64,000 bases of DNA from G963663775 sp963663775 (GTDB lineage Bacteria; Bacillota; Clostridia; Oscillospirales; Butyricicoccaceae). The translations under genes were made by a program, and so were the position numbers. A model generated the notes under the pieces. That model was not told the origin of the DNA, made no database searches, and saw nothing but the letters and a program-made list of their open reading frames with translations. The DNA lies in assembly GCA_963663775.1 (NCBI GenBank), contig OY760624.1:1674001-1738000 (forward strand), in the 5' to 3' direction. How positions within the stretch are numbered: the first letter of the stretch is position 1; the number at the start of each line of letters is the position of its first letter. Shown piece after piece: positions 36,432-44,875 of the stretch.

Positions 36432-36883
36432 AATTCATGAATCCCTTTGTGGAATCCTTCACCACGGTGATGCCGCAGCTGGGCTTTGAAAATGTGCAGC
36501 TGGGCGCAATGAGCGAAAAAGACAAAGAGGTAGAGGTCAACGGCATTGCGGTGATTCTGGGCATCGTGGGTGCGATGCGCGGCAATGTGGTGTATGCCAT
36601 CGATGTGGAATCGGCAAAGCAGATTGCATCCGTGATGATGATGGGCATGCCAGTGGAAGAATTTGACGAAATGGCGAAAAGTGCGCTGTCAGAGCTGACC
36701 AACATGCTGACCGCCAATGCGGCAACCGCCTTTTCTAACATTGGTATCGAAATCGACATTTCTACCCCCACCATGCTGCAAGGCAATGAAATGGGGATTA
36801 AAATGAGCTCCAATGACATTCTGTGTGTCAGTTTGCTGGCGGATGGTGTACCGGTGGAAATCAACGTGGCGTTTGAAAAATAA
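36422..36883 (+). CDS. cheX: CheX-family chemotaxis phosphatase
   Basis: A 153-residue stand-alone CheX: VDVKFMNPFVESF-like N-terminus, IVGAMRGNVVYAID, and SALSELTNMLTANAAT with the ExxN motif. CheX enzymes dephosphorylate phospho-CheY. It overlaps the previous gene by 10 bp, showing coupling with the receiver-CheX fusion. A kinase for this pathway is not present in the window. Confidence 0.88.
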   Translation: MDVKFMNPFVESFTTVMPQLGFENVQLGAMSEKDKEVEVNGIAVILGIVGAMRGNVVYAIDVESAKQIASVMMMGMPVEEFDEMAKSALSELTNMLTANAATAFSNIGIEIDISTPTMLQGNEMGIKMSSNDILCVSLLADGVPVEINVAFEK

Positions 36884-36950
36884 CGAAGCGAGCGGTTTGT
36901 GACGATTGGCTTTGCGTGAAATGTGTGGCACAGCGGCAAGGGAGTTTTTG

Positions 36951-37433
36951 ATGAAAACATTGGTCATATTCTATTCATTTGAAGGAAATACACGGTTTAT
37001 TGCACAGCAGTTGGCAAAATCCTTGCAGGCGGATACGATGGAGCTGCAAGTGGCGAAGAAATATCCGACAAAGGGACTGCAGAAATATCTTTGGGGCGGA
37101 AAAAGTGTTCTGTTGGGTGAACAGCCGCCGCTGACCAATCCCATGGCAGACCTTGATGCCTATCAAAACATTGTGCTGGGTTCACCTGTTTGGGCGGGGT
37201 CATTTGCGCCGCCGATGCATACCTTTTTGCAGCAGCATGCGTTTCATGGCAAGAATGTGGCACTGTTTGCCTGCCATGGCGGCGGTGGTGCGCAAAAATG
37301 CTTTGCCAAAATGCGAGAGAGCATCCCTAACAATACCTTTGTGGGGGACATTGCGTTTTTAGACCCTTTGCAGCATACTCCAGACACGGCAGCGCAAAAA
37401 GCTGCGGCATGGGCGGAGAAGCTACCGTTTTGA
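36951..37433 (+). CDS. Flavodoxin family protein
   Basis: A 160-residue flavodoxin-like protein. KTLVIFYSFEGNTRFIA supplies the FMN phosphate loop (SxxxNT) and VLGSPVWAGSFAPP the second FMN loop with Trp. It carries single electrons or two-electron equivalents in place of ferredoxin. The start at ATG 36951 follows AAGGGAG. Confidence 0.9.
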   Translation: MKTLVIFYSFEGNTRFIAQQLAKSLQADTMELQVAKKYPTKGLQKYLWGGKSVLLGEQPPLTNPMADLDAYQNIVLGSPVWAGSFAPPMHTFLQQHAFHGKNVALFACHGGGGAQKCFAKMRESIPNNTFVGDIAFLDPLQHTPDTAAQKAAAWAEKLPF

Positions 37434-37460
37434 GATGCTAACATCGATAAAATAGCAACG

Positions 37461-37495
37461 AGAGAGGAAACGCAGACGATGCGCTTCCTCTTTTC
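37461..37495 (+). terminator. Intrinsic terminator
   Basis: AGAGGAAACGCA pairs with TGCGCTTCCTCT across GACGA, followed by TTTT. Confidence 0.75.
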
Positions 37496-37615
37496 TTCAT
37501 GGCAGAGGTTTCGATGAAATCAGTAGGCATTTTTATTTTTATATGATATAATGGCATACAAGTCAGTGGTAAATTAGGAAGTTCAACCATATCCAGCGGC
37601 GTGAGGAGGGGCAGA

Positions 37616-39031
37616 ATGAGGACAGAACAGGACATGCTTGGGCAAATGCAAATCCATGCAGACACATATTATGGCATCCATACCGTGCGTGCGATGCAGA
37701 ATTTTCCCATTACGGGCGTGCCGATTCATGCAGAACTGGTGCGGGCAATGGTGACCATCAAAAAGGCGGCGGCAATCACCAACCGCAGCATTGGGGCACT
37801 GGAGGGGCACATCGCACAGGCTATCATTGCGGCGTGTGATGAAATTTTGGACGGAGCACTTGCCGAACAGTTTGTAGTGGACTGCATGCAGGGCGGCGCA
37901 GGCACTTCAGCCAATATGAATGTCAACGAAGTCATCGCCAATCGTGCCATCGTATTGTTGGGCGGCGAAAAGGGTGACTATACGAGGGTGCATCCGCTCG
38001 ACCATGTGAATCTGCACCAATCCACGAATGATGTGTTTCCCACAGCGGTACGCATTGCGGCAATATGGCGGCTCAAAACGGTTTCTGAACGGTTTGCAGA
38101 CCTACAAACTGCCTTGCAGGAAAAAGAAGAGGCGTTTTCTGCGATTGTTAAGGTGGGCAGAACCCAACTGCAGGATGCTGTGCCGGTGACACTGGGGCAG
38201 GAGTTTGGGGCGTGGGCACAGGCGGTGGCACGTGACCGCTGGCGGCTGTATAAAGCGGAGGAGCGGCTGCGGCAGGTGAACATCGGCGGGACGGCAATCG
38301 GCACGGGTGCCAATGCGCCGAAAGCGTATATTTTCACCATGATTGAACGTCTGCGGGAGCTGACCGGCATCGGGTTGGCACGTGCCGAATTTATGATGGA
38401 CCCCACGCAGAACTGCGATGTGTTTGCAGAGGTTTCCGGACTGCTGAAAACAGCGTCCATCAACCTTTCCAAAATCGCCAGTGATTTTCGGCTGCTATCC
38501 TCCGGCCCGCAGGCAGGGATGGGAGAACTGATTTTGCCGGCGGTGCAGGCAGGCTCCTCCATCATGCCGGGCAAGGTGAACCCTGTGATTTGCGAAGCGG
38601 TCAATCAAGTGTCGTTTCAAATCATGGCGAATGATTTGGCGATTACACTGGCGGCACAATCGGGTCAACTGGAGCTGAATGCCTTTCTGCCGCTGATTGC
38701 GAAAAATCTGCTGGAAATGCTGGATTTGCTGGCAAATATCCTGCCTGTGTTCATCGAACGATGTGTGCAGGGCATTCAGGCAAATGCCGAAAAATGTGCG
38801 CAGCATGTGGAAGAAAGCTATATTTTGGCAACCGCACTGACGGGTCATATCGGATATGATAAGACCTCGGAAATTGTGAAAATGTGCCTAAAGACAGGAA
38901 AAACCGTGCGAGAAATGGTGCTGGAAGAGCAGATGTTGGATGAAAGCACCTTGGAGCAGCTGCTAAAGCCAGAAAGCTTGACAACCCCTCGTACAACGCT
39001 TGGAAAGGAGCATATCAAATGGAGAATATGA
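37616..39031 (+). CDS. aspA: Aspartate ammonia-lyase
   Basis: A 471-residue member of the fumarase/aspartase superfamily: HQSTNDVFPTAVR (substrate site), the catalytic-loop signature GSSIMPGKVNP near residue 320, and GGTAIGTGANAP. AspA cleaves L-aspartate to fumarate and ammonia. The ATG at 37616 is set by GAGGAGGGG just upstream. It overlaps hydF by 13 bp; aspA-hydF linkage is a recurrent Clostridia arrangement that ties the enzyme to H-cluster assembly. Confidence 0.93.
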   Translation: MRTEQDMLGQMQIHADTYYGIHTVRAMQNFPITGVPIHAELVRAMVTIKKAAAITNRSIGALEGHIAQAIIAACDEILDGALAEQFVVDCMQGGAGTSANMNVNEVIANRAIVLLGGEKGDYTRVHPLDHVNLHQSTNDVFPTAVRIAAIWRLKTVSERFADLQTALQEKEEAFSAIVKVGRTQLQDAVPVTLGQEFGAWAQAVARDRWRLYKAEERLRQVNIGGTAIGTGANAPKAYIFTMIERLRELTGIGLARAEFMMDPTQNCDVFAEVSGLLKTASINLSKIASDFRLLSSGPQAGMGELILPAVQAGSSIMPGKVNPVICEAVNQVSFQIMANDLAITLAAQSGQLELNAFLPLIAKNLLEMLDLLANILPVFIERCVQGIQANAEKCAQHVEESYILATALTGHIGYDKTSEIVKMCLKTGKTVREMVLEEQMLDESTLEQLLKPESLTTPRTTLGKEHIKWRI

Positions 39032-40263
39032 ACGCCACACCGATGGCGAATCGATTTGCGATTGGCTTGTTTGGCAGGCGCAATGCCGGGAAATCCTCCC
39101 TCATCAATGCGCTGACGGGACAGAACCTTGCGGTGACCTCCCATGTGGCAGGCACGACAACCGACCCTGTGCACAAGGCAATGGAGCTGCTGCCCATCGG
39201 ACCTGTGGTGCTGATTGATACGGCGGGATTGGACGATGAGGGTGATTTGGGCCAGCTGCGCATGGAAAAAACCTATGAGGTGCTGCGAAAATGCAATTTG
39301 GCACTGGTGGTGGTCGATGTGGAAATCGGTTTGACCAAATTTGAGCAGGACTTTGCAGCGCAGCTGCTGCGGCGCAAAATTCCGGCGATTTGTGTCATGA
39401 ATCAATGCGACAAGCAGATGCCAGAGGCGCAAACATTGCAGGAAATAGAACAGCAGCTGCACATTCCGGTGGTTTGTGCGAGCGCAAAAAGCGGTGTGGG
39501 CATTGATGCGGTCAAAAAGCAAATTATCCAAAATGCCGCATATGAAGAGGCAGAACCTGCATTGGTGGGGGACTTGCTCCATGCAGGCGAAGTGGCAGTG
39601 CTCGTGACACCCATCGACAAGGCAGCCCCCAAGGGACGCTTGATTTTGCCGCAGCAGCAGACCATTCGTGACATTATCGAATGTGACGCAGTGGCGATGA
39701 TTACCAAAGAGCATGAACTAAAATTGACCTTAGAGCAGCTTAAGCAGCCGCCTGCCATCGTCATCACCGATTCGCAGGCGTTTTTGAAGGTGTCAGCAGA
39801 CACACCGCCGGAAATTCCTATGACCTCGTTTTCGATTTTGTTTGCCAGACAAAAAGCGGATTTGGCGGAAATGGTGCGTGGTATCAAGCGCATTGAACAG
39901 CTGAAAGCTGGGGATAAGGTGTTGATTGTCGAGGGCTGCACGCATCATCGGCAGTCGGATGACATCGGCACAGTGAAGATTCCACGCTGGATTCGCCAGA
40001 TTGCAGGCGGGGAAATTGTGTTTGAATGGGCGAGCGGTGCACAATATCCGAAGGACATTTCGGCATATGCGGTAATTATTCATTGCGGTGGATGTATGCT
40101 CAACCGCCGCGAGATGCAGTATCGTGTCGAGTTGGCACGGGAACAGGGCGTGTATGTGACCAATTATGGCGTGCTCATTGCGTATGTGATGGGGATTTTG
40201 CCGCGGGCACTCAAACCGTTTCCGGCGGCAAGTTTGGCATTGGAGCAAAACGGACTGGTATAA
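39019..40263 (+). CDS. hydF: [FeFe]-hydrogenase H-cluster maturation GTPase HydF
   Basis: A 414-residue protein. The N-terminal Era-like GTPase has GRRNAGKSSLINAL (P-loop), DTAGLDDEG and MNQCDKQ. A dimerisation domain follows, and the C-terminal domain carries the three cluster-ligand cysteines in EGCTHHRQSDDIGT and HCGGCMLNRRE. HydF is the scaffold on which the 2Fe subcluster is built with HydE and HydG before transfer to the hydrogenase. It starts inside the aspA 3' end, so both are probably one operon. hydE and hydG are not visible in this window. Confidence 0.96.
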   Translation: MENMNATPMANRFAIGLFGRRNAGKSSLINALTGQNLAVTSHVAGTTTDPVHKAMELLPIGPVVLIDTAGLDDEGDLGQLRMEKTYEVLRKCNLALVVVDVEIGLTKFEQDFAAQLLRRKIPAICVMNQCDKQMPEAQTLQEIEQQLHIPVVCASAKSGVGIDAVKKQIIQNAAYEEAEPALVGDLLHAGEVAVLVTPIDKAAPKGRLILPQQQTIRDIIECDAVAMITKEHELKLTLEQLKQPPAIVITDSQAFLKVSADTPPEIPMTSFSILFARQKADLAEMVRGIKRIEQLKAGDKVLIVEGCTHHRQSDDIGTVKIPRWIRQIAGGEIVFEWASGAQYPKDISAYAVIIHCGGCMLNRREMQYRVELAREQGVYVTNYGVLIAYVMGILPRALKPFPAASLALEQNGLV

Positions 40264-40445
40264 GCCCTTTGTGTTTGTGGGCGGGAAGATGCAGTGGAGA
40301 GGATTTCTTTCTGCTGTGCCGGATTTGTAGGGTGCATACAGGGAGCAGAACGGGCGGGCAAACGTCCGCTCGTTTTGCTGAAATTGCGGGTTTGCGTGGC
40401 GTGAAAAGTGTGAATAAAATTTTTGAAAAAACTTTGCTTTTTTTG

Positions 40446-40474
40446 TTGACAAATGGGGGTGTGCTTGATATAAT
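40446..40474 (+). promoter_or_regulatory. Consensus SigA promoter for the tRNA-Leu genes
   Basis: TTGACA (40446-40451), 17-nt spacer, TATAAT (40469-40474), 40 nt upstream of the first tRNA. Confidence 0.9.
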
Positions 40475-40514
40475 AAAGAAGCTGATTCAAGAGCAACACA
40501 AAAAAATTAACTTT

Positions 40515-40599
40515 GCGAGTGTGCTGGAACTGGTAGACAGGCACGTTTGAGGGGCGTGTGCTATATGGCGTACGGGTTCAAGTCCCGTCACTCGCACCA
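40515..40599 (+). tRNA. tRNA-Leu (GAG)
   Basis: An 85-nt class II tRNA: acceptor GCGAGTG pairs with CACTCGC, the anticodon loop is TTGAGGG (GAG), the T arm contains GTTCAAGTC, and CCA is encoded at 40597-40599. Confidence 0.92.
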
Positions 40600-40623
40600 A
40601 AAACATCAGCGAAAATTGCATAT

Positions 40624-40709
40624 GCAGATGTGGCGGAATGGCAGACGCGCTAGCTTCAGGTGCTAGTGTTCGCAAGGACGTGGGGGTTCAAGTCCCCCCA
40701 TCTGCACCA
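40624..40709 (+). tRNA. tRNA-Leu (CAG)
   Basis: An 86-nt class II tRNA: acceptor GCAGATG pairs with CATCTGC, anticodon stem CTAGC/GCTAG with loop TTCAGGT (CAG), CCA encoded. It follows the first tRNA-Leu by 24 nt and shares its promoter. Confidence 0.94.
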
Positions 40710-40910
40710 TAAGAAACATACATTCATGTGAGATAATCGCTTGGATGTATGTTTTTGTGTAACATGAAACCAATAGCAATATCGGCTGTCGGTGCGTATG
40801 AGATACGCAGTTGTGCGGCGTTAGTTGGTGTGTTAGAATATAATTATAATAGAGAATCATAGGTGGTAGTTCGATTTTAGGAGCGAGAAGTGTAGGAGAG
40901 GTGTTTTTTT

Positions 40911-41126
40911 GTGAGAGAATATTCCAATGGCGAAATTACAATTGTTTGGAAGCCTGAAAAATGTACGCACGCATGTGTTTGTCTGCAAATGCTGCCAGAG
41001 GTCTATCGTCCGATGGAACGACCGTGGGTGAAGCCTGAAAATGCAACTACAGAAGCGTTGGTGGCACAAATTAAACAGTGCCCTTCGGGTGCGCTCAGCT
41101 ATCGTGTGGAGCAAAAGGACGATTGA
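40911..41126 (+). CDS. YjdI-family mono-cluster [4Fe-4S] protein
   Basis: A 71-residue protein starting at GTG 40911 behind GGAGAGG. KPEKCTHACVC and IKQCPSGAL match the divergent single-cluster ferredoxin family Fer4_19 (YjdI). Family members are stand-alone or fused to YjdJ-type domains; the function is unknown. The gene ends at an intrinsic terminator just before the left junction of the integrated element. Confidence 0.85.
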   Translation: MREYSNGEITIVWKPEKCTHACVCLQMLPEVYRPMERPWVKPENATTEALVAQIKQCPSGALSYRVEQKDD

Positions 41127-41238
41127 GCGACAAAAGTTTGTATGCAACGGCAATTGGAATGATAAAATTCGTGAACAAGAAAAATCGCCCGCTTCATCAA
41201 TACCCAATATAGAGAGCAATACAGGTTGGAAAATGTGG

Positions 41239-41287
41239 AACAGACAGGGAGTGCATGCAGGGAAGCACATCCTGTCTGTTTTTTTGT
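41239..41287 (+). terminator. Intrinsic terminator
   Basis: AACAGACAGG (from 41239) pairs with CCTGTCTGTT (41271-41280), followed by T-rich sequence. It separates the chromosome from the integrated element. Confidence 0.75.
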
Positions 41288-41310
41288 AAAACCATTGCTG
41301 GAATAAAAAG

Positions 41311-41370
41311 AACGCCCTGCAATCAATCCGATTGCAGGGTTTTCTTATGGTCGAGGTGACAGGATTTGAA
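41311..41370. repeat. Left attachment repeat (attL) with tRNA-Pro 3' remnant
   Basis: This segment repeats 49099-49158. 41335-41370 is identical over 36 nt to the 3' end of tRNA-Pro plus its downstream sequence. The preceding 24 nt form the same terminator hairpin, with C-to-T and G-to-A changes in opposite arms that keep the stem paired. After 41370 the tRNA similarity stops abruptly, as expected for an integration junction. Confidence 0.9.
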
Positions 41371-41485
41371 TTTGCTTTTTACAATATTACTGCATTATAT
41401 TGCGTTTTAAACCGTGTTAAAGTTACATTTAGCATTCTATTGCACTACCGCCTTGTGTTAGGTTATCCCCATGGTTTTTAGCGTG

Positions 41486-41506
41486 TAAATGGTAAAATAA
41501 ATGGTA
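41486..41506. repeat. Arm-type repeat near the left end
   Basis: TAAATGGTAAAATAAATGGTA occurs here and again at 49015-49035 near the right end, and contains two AAATGGTA half-repeats. GTTATCCCCAT at 41462-41472 is the exact reverse complement of 49070-49080. These are candidate arm sites for the integrase or its directionality factor. Confidence 0.6.
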
Positions 41507-41537
41507 TACCCTCCACGCAGAGAAGGACGTTCTTTGC

Positions 41538-41566
41538 TTGCTGAATATGGATGGTTGTGGTATAAT
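41538..41566 (+). promoter_or_regulatory. Promoter of the left cargo gene
   Basis: TTGCTG (41538-41543), 17-nt spacer, TATAAT (41561-41566). Confidence 0.7.
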
Positions 41567-41618
41567 CCTTTTATACCAATTTTACACAAAACAATGTAAA
41601 AAAGACTGTGAGGACGCT

Positions 41619-41969
41619 ATGAGTTATATCGATACGTTATTTGGACAGCACCCATTTGTCTATCGGGTAGACAGCGATTATTACTGCCTTGGAAACATGG
41701 CTTGCCGTAAATTAGAAAATGTATATGACATATTGGATGCGAAAAATTACCATGATGGATATTTTAATGCTGTACAAGCTGATGATCATGAGTCCGCTGT
41801 TTTTCTTATCAGAAAAATCATTTTTTTTGCGAAAGACAATCGCTTTGACGGAACAAGGCAAGATTTTGAATCCATGAATTTCTCATTGGAACAGCTTGGG
41901 CAAATTGAAGAACAAATTGAACAATATAGAAACTCCTATAAGACATACATTGGCGGTTCACTTTTTTAA
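41619..41969 (+). CDS. Hypothetical protein, candidate cargo of the integrated element
   Basis: A 116-residue acidic soluble protein beginning MSYIDTLFGQHPFVYRVD. I recognise no family. The ATG at 41619 follows GTGAGGACG. It has its own promoter, lies between the left attachment site and the structural module and points the opposite way, as accessory (moron/defence) genes of phage satellites often do. A defence role is only positional inference. Confidence 0.65.
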   Translation: MSYIDTLFGQHPFVYRVDSDYYCLGNMACRKLENVYDILDAKNYHDGYFNAVQADDHESAVFLIRKIIFFAKDNRFDGTRQDFESMNFSLEQLGQIEEQIEQYRNSYKTYIGGSLF

Positions 41970-41987
41970 CTCACTTCTGTATATGAA

Positions 41988-42017
41988 TCAAGCCGCCCCG
42001 ATAAGGAGCGGCTTTTA
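41988..42017. terminator. Bidirectional terminator between convergent genes
   Basis: AGCCGCCCC and GGAGCGGCT form a stem followed by TTTT on the plus strand, between the cargo gene and the end of the leftward capsid module. Confidence 0.65.
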
Positions 42018-42018
42018 T

Positions 42019-42225
42019 CTATTCTATTACTTCAAAATCCCTTAAAATATCCTCCAAATGTCCGCAGTTCTGCCCCTGTGCGATGCGGATAAACTGTGCA
42101 CCGCCCTGCAAATATTGCTTGATGGTTAGCTGCTGCTCTGTCCCATCAGGCATACGGCACAATAGTAGGAGATTGCCCTCAAACCGTTTTTCTAGGCGTT
42201 GCAGCCGCTTGTCAAATGTCGGCAT
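42019..42225 (-). CDS. Small hypothetical element protein
   Basis: A 68-residue protein (MPTFDKRLQRLEKRFEGN...), beginning in a charged helix. It starts 3 bp after the stop of the 70-residue gene upstream, so the two are cotranscribed. It resembles small conserved proteins of Clostridia prophages near packaging genes, but no function is known. Confidence 0.6.
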   Translation of the reverse strand: MPTFDKRLQRLEKRFEGNLLLLCRMPDGTEQQLTIKQYLQGGAQFIRIAQGQNCGHLEDILRDFEVIE

Positions 42226-42228
42226 TAT

Positions 42229-42441
42229 TTATTGCCCCTTTCCCTCAACCATACCCTCTAGGCGTGCAAGCCGTTGTTCCTGCTCATCTGTGCGGATAGC
42301 ACTTAGAATGCTGTTGCAGGCGTACATGATGGTGTTCGCCGCCTTAGGGTCTATTTCGTCATTCAGAACCATGTTAGCGATACGGGCAAGAGCCTGCCGT
42401 ACATCACGTGGGTTGGATAGCTTTAGTCTTTTCTTGCCCAT
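42229..42441 (-). CDS. Small hypothetical phage-type protein
   Basis: A 70-residue helical protein: MGKKRLKLSNPRDVRQALAR start, then NTIMYACNSILSAIRTDEQ. Similar proteins occur just before terminase genes in Firmicute prophages, where their role is unclear; here no terminase follows. The start at 42441 is set by AGAGGTGAT. Confidence 0.7.
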   Translation of the reverse strand: MGKKRLKLSNPRDVRQALARIANMVLNDEIDPKAANTIMYACNSILSAIRTDEQEQRLARLEGMVEGKGQ

Positions 42442-42507
42442 GTAGGCATCACCTCTTTCAAATAAAGCAGCAGGGCGCACAAGCTACAGCCTGCACGCCC
42501 TTTCTGG

Positions 42508-43347
42508 TTACGCCGTTGTAATCGGCTGGTAATAAATCGCCTTGGCTTTATTCTCAAGAACAAACGCATCATAGACAATTCTACCCTCTACCAAATCGCC
42601 GCTGATGAAAGGCGGGTCTACATGGGTCTTGTACTCTGCCAGTTTCGTAGGAGCAACAGTCGCACAGGGGTGCACGACCATGAAGCCGAACGCATCCGGC
42701 AGACGCACAGACGGCACTTTGATAACGTTGCAGCCATCCAGTACACCAATGACACCCTTCTTGCGAATATCTGCGCCAATGTCCGTATCCATCACGATGT
42801 AATTACTCTTTTTCATGAGCGTGTACACATCGGGCGTTACAACGATGCTGCGTCCTGTTTCCGGCACCATCTTGTCATCCATGGTCTGGTTTGCCAAAAG
42901 AATCTGGTCATAGATGTTATCGGCAGTCAGCGCAACCGCTGTTGCAATCGTGCCGGCATTGGTACACATTGTGGAGTAGGTGTACTGGTCAACCTCCGGA
43001 ACAACAACCTCACGGCACTGACGGGCAAGTGCAGAAGCTGCGGCAAGCTGTCCCTTGGTTTCGTCGTTGTCCAGCTTATCAATCGCAAAGGTAAAGCTGC
43101 GGTCCTTTGTGAGGGTGAAGCTTTCAGTGGTGGCATCTAGACCAGCAACAGCACCATAGCGGCTGATATTATCACCAGTACCCACACGGTCATAATCGTT
43201 CATGCCGGATGTGGTGACTTTATAAATCTTAACGGTGCCCGCACTCTCGAATGTAAAGTCGTTATTGGTCAGCAGGCTAATCTTGCTGATTGCGCTAAAC
43301 ATTTCATCAACGTAGGGCGCATATTGGGTAGCTAATTCAATAGCCAT
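42508..43347 (-). CDS. Phage major capsid protein
   Basis: A 279-residue protein of the family found as major capsid in many Clostridia siphophages (HK97-like fold by family). It starts MAIELATQYAPYVDEMF, with TLTKDRSFTFAIDKLDND, VVPEVDQYTY, SIVVTPDVYTLMKKS, NVIKVPSVRLPDAFGFMVVH and the C-terminal EGRIVYDAFVLENKAKAIYY. The length fits a full-size, unprocessed capsid subunit. It follows the scaffold gene, as in phages. No portal, maturation protease or terminase is in the element. Confidence 0.9.
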   Translation of the reverse strand: MAIELATQYAPYVDEMFSAISKISLLTNNDFTFESAGTVKIYKVTTSGMNDYDRVGTGDNISRYGAVAGLDATTESFTLTKDRSFTFAIDKLDNDETKGQLAAASALARQCREVVVPEVDQYTYSTMCTNAGTIATAVALTADNIYDQILLANQTMDDKMVPETGRSIVVTPDVYTLMKKSNYIVMDTDIGADIRKKGVIGVLDGCNVIKVPSVRLPDAFGFMVVHPCATVAPTKLAEYKTHVDPPFISGDLVEGRIVYDAFVLENKAKAIYYQPITTA

Positions 43348-43368
43348 TATTTAATCTCTCCTTCGTTT

Positions 43369-43785
43369 TCACGAACGGAACAACGCTGCTACACGGTCTC
43401 CAACGCTTCCATGGAGCACGCCATGCTGCATGCCGGTGCTGACTGTGCTGATAGATTCGGGGTCAAATGCCATTGGGAAAGCCTTTTTCAGTGCAGCAAT
43501 AGAGGTCTTGAACTTCTCCGCATCCGATGTGTCGAAAACATCGAGCAATTCAACGGGCAAGTGGCTTTCACTAATCCACTCTTTACAGGTCAGCTTATTT
43601 TCACGGGCAGCGAGTTCTTGCTCCCTAGTGTCTGGCGTATCTGCCTTGGAGCGTTCGCGTGCAAGTCGTTCCGATACAATTTGATTTACTTGTTCTTGTG
43701 TGAACGTCTTTTCTGTCCCGTTTCCCTCCGGTTGAGTGGTCTGCGTGGTGGTGTCGTTGACGTTCTGTGTATTGGTTTCTGCCAT
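43369..43785 (-). CDS. Phage scaffold protein (DUF4355-like)
   Basis: A 138-residue protein. A disordered Thr/Gln-rich N-terminus is followed by FTQEQVNQIVSERLARERSK and a charged helix, and then a C-terminal region rich in Ser and Gly. This is the architecture of DUF4355 scaffolds that precede the capsid gene. The ATG at 43785 is set by GGAGGAAT; upstream in-frame Met codons lack a site. Confidence 0.8.
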   Translation of the reverse strand: MAETNTQNVNDTTTQTTQPEGNGTEKTFTQEQVNQIVSERLARERSKADTPDTREQELAARENKLTCKEWISESHLPVELLDVFDTSDAEKFKTSIAALKKAFPMAFDPESISTVSTGMQHGVLHGSVGDRVAALFRS

Positions 43786-43832
43786 AATAAATTCCTCCGT
43801 TTTACGCCCTGGTAGGCTGATTGTAAAATAAA

Positions 43833-43873
43833 AAGGCATGAGAACAATTCCGAAGAATCATTTCCCATGCCTT
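43833..43873. repeat. Stem-loop upstream of the scaffold gene
   Basis: AAGGCATG (43833-43840) pairs with CATGCCTT (43866-43873); a further CTCATGCCT at about 43901 can pair with the same left arm. It sits in the leader between the small-gene run and the scaffold/capsid genes and may set their relative expression. Confidence 0.45.
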
Positions 43874-43971
43874 GTATAAAGACTAACCCTATAGGGCGGT
43901 ACTCATGCCTATTTACTTGTTAATATTATACCATATTCTATGGGGTGGGTCAAGTGCTCCGAAGCCTTGAT

Positions 43972-44139
43972 TTATAAGGGCTTGACGGCATTTGTACTTG
44001 CCAGATAGATGTGCTTATGCGGCGGGTGTTTGTCCGATTGGCGCACCTTGAACCGGTTGCCATTCATGCCCTGCACAGTGTCCACGATGCGCTTGGCGGT
44101 TTCTGCTTCGTGTGGTTGGTAGCTGACGGTTATTTTCAT
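43972..44139 (-). CDS. Small hypothetical element protein
   Basis: A 55-residue basic protein (MKITVSYQPHEAETAKRIVD...). It overlaps the stop of the previous gene in an ATGA arrangement, which supports it as a real coupled gene. No family recognised. Confidence 0.6.
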   Translation of the reverse strand: MKITVSYQPHEAETAKRIVDTVQGMNGNRFKVRQSDKHPPHKHIYLASTNAVKPL

Positions 44140-44411
44140 ACCTGTGCACCCTGCGCTTTGATTCCATGAGCGGCAAATATCGCCTGTGTGTGGTTGTGGA
44201 TCTCCTTGCTGGTATCCCACAGCCCACAGCTTACAAAAGCGAGCATGTCGCGGTACATGGGCATACGGGCATATAGCGCTTTTTCGCTTACATCTCCGGT
44301 AGATTCGTTCGCAAGACCTTCGAGAATAAAATCGAGCGTTTGAATCGCGCATTGCTGTCTGTATGTAGCATCGTCCAAATCATTGCAGATGCTGATAGTT
44401 TTATTTGTCAT
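44136..44411 (-). CDS. Hypothetical element protein
   Basis: A 91-residue helical protein (MTNKTISICNDLDDATYRQQ...). The ribosome binding site GGAGGTATAATGC precedes the ATG. It is part of the leftward small-gene run. No family recognised. Confidence 0.6.
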   Translation of the reverse strand: MTNKTISICNDLDDATYRQQCAIQTLDFILEGLANESTGDVSEKALYARMPMYRDMLAFVSCGLWDTSKEIHNHTQAIFAAHGIKAQGAQV

Positions 44412-44543
44412 TGCATTATACCTCCAGTTGTCGTATAATCAAAGTGTTGTTTATTGCCCTTTTGGGGCTTGCCGTCTGGTGTTGGTAGCACTGGACGGCT
44501 TTTTCTATGTCCAAAATCAGTACCCTTTTTGCATTGGTGATTC

Positions 44544-44858
44544 TTAGGATTCAGTGAAACCGTCCGCCGCTTCCATAAGCTCGAAAAGTTCATCACCGAC
44601 ACCGTGAACACGCTTGGTGTCCGCCTTGAGGTCGAAATATACCGTGTCCAGTGCATTGGCAATGTCCGTGATTCCACACGTTGTAAGGTCTTCCGTTTCA
44701 TCCTCAAGCAGCTTTTCCAGTTCAGCCGCTTCATTGCGCAGGCTGTCCAAAAGTGCCTTTACAACAAAGAGATGCGCCGATAAATCCCCGCTGAACGTGC
44801 ACAAGTCTGCAAAAACCGAGCCGAGTTCTTCTGTTGCAATAACTTTCTTGTTTTCCAT
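44544..44858 (-). CDS. Hypothetical element protein
   Basis: A 104-residue acidic helical protein starting MENKKVIATEELGSVFADLC. The ATG at 44858 is preceded by GGAGTATT. Its N-terminus overlaps no other gene. No family recognised. The gap 44412-44543 carries no supported gene. Confidence 0.6.
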   Translation of the reverse strand: MENKKVIATEELGSVFADLCTFSGDLSAHLFVVKALLDSLRNEAAELEKLLEDETEDLTTCGITDIANALDTVYFDLKADTKRVHGVGDELFELMEAADGFTES

Positions 44859-44875
44859 AATAAATACTCCTTTAA

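Noticed and set aside
41341..41370. Possible truncated second tRNA-Pro
   Set aside because: Only the 3' part is present and it ends abruptly; it is the attachment-site remnant, not a gene.
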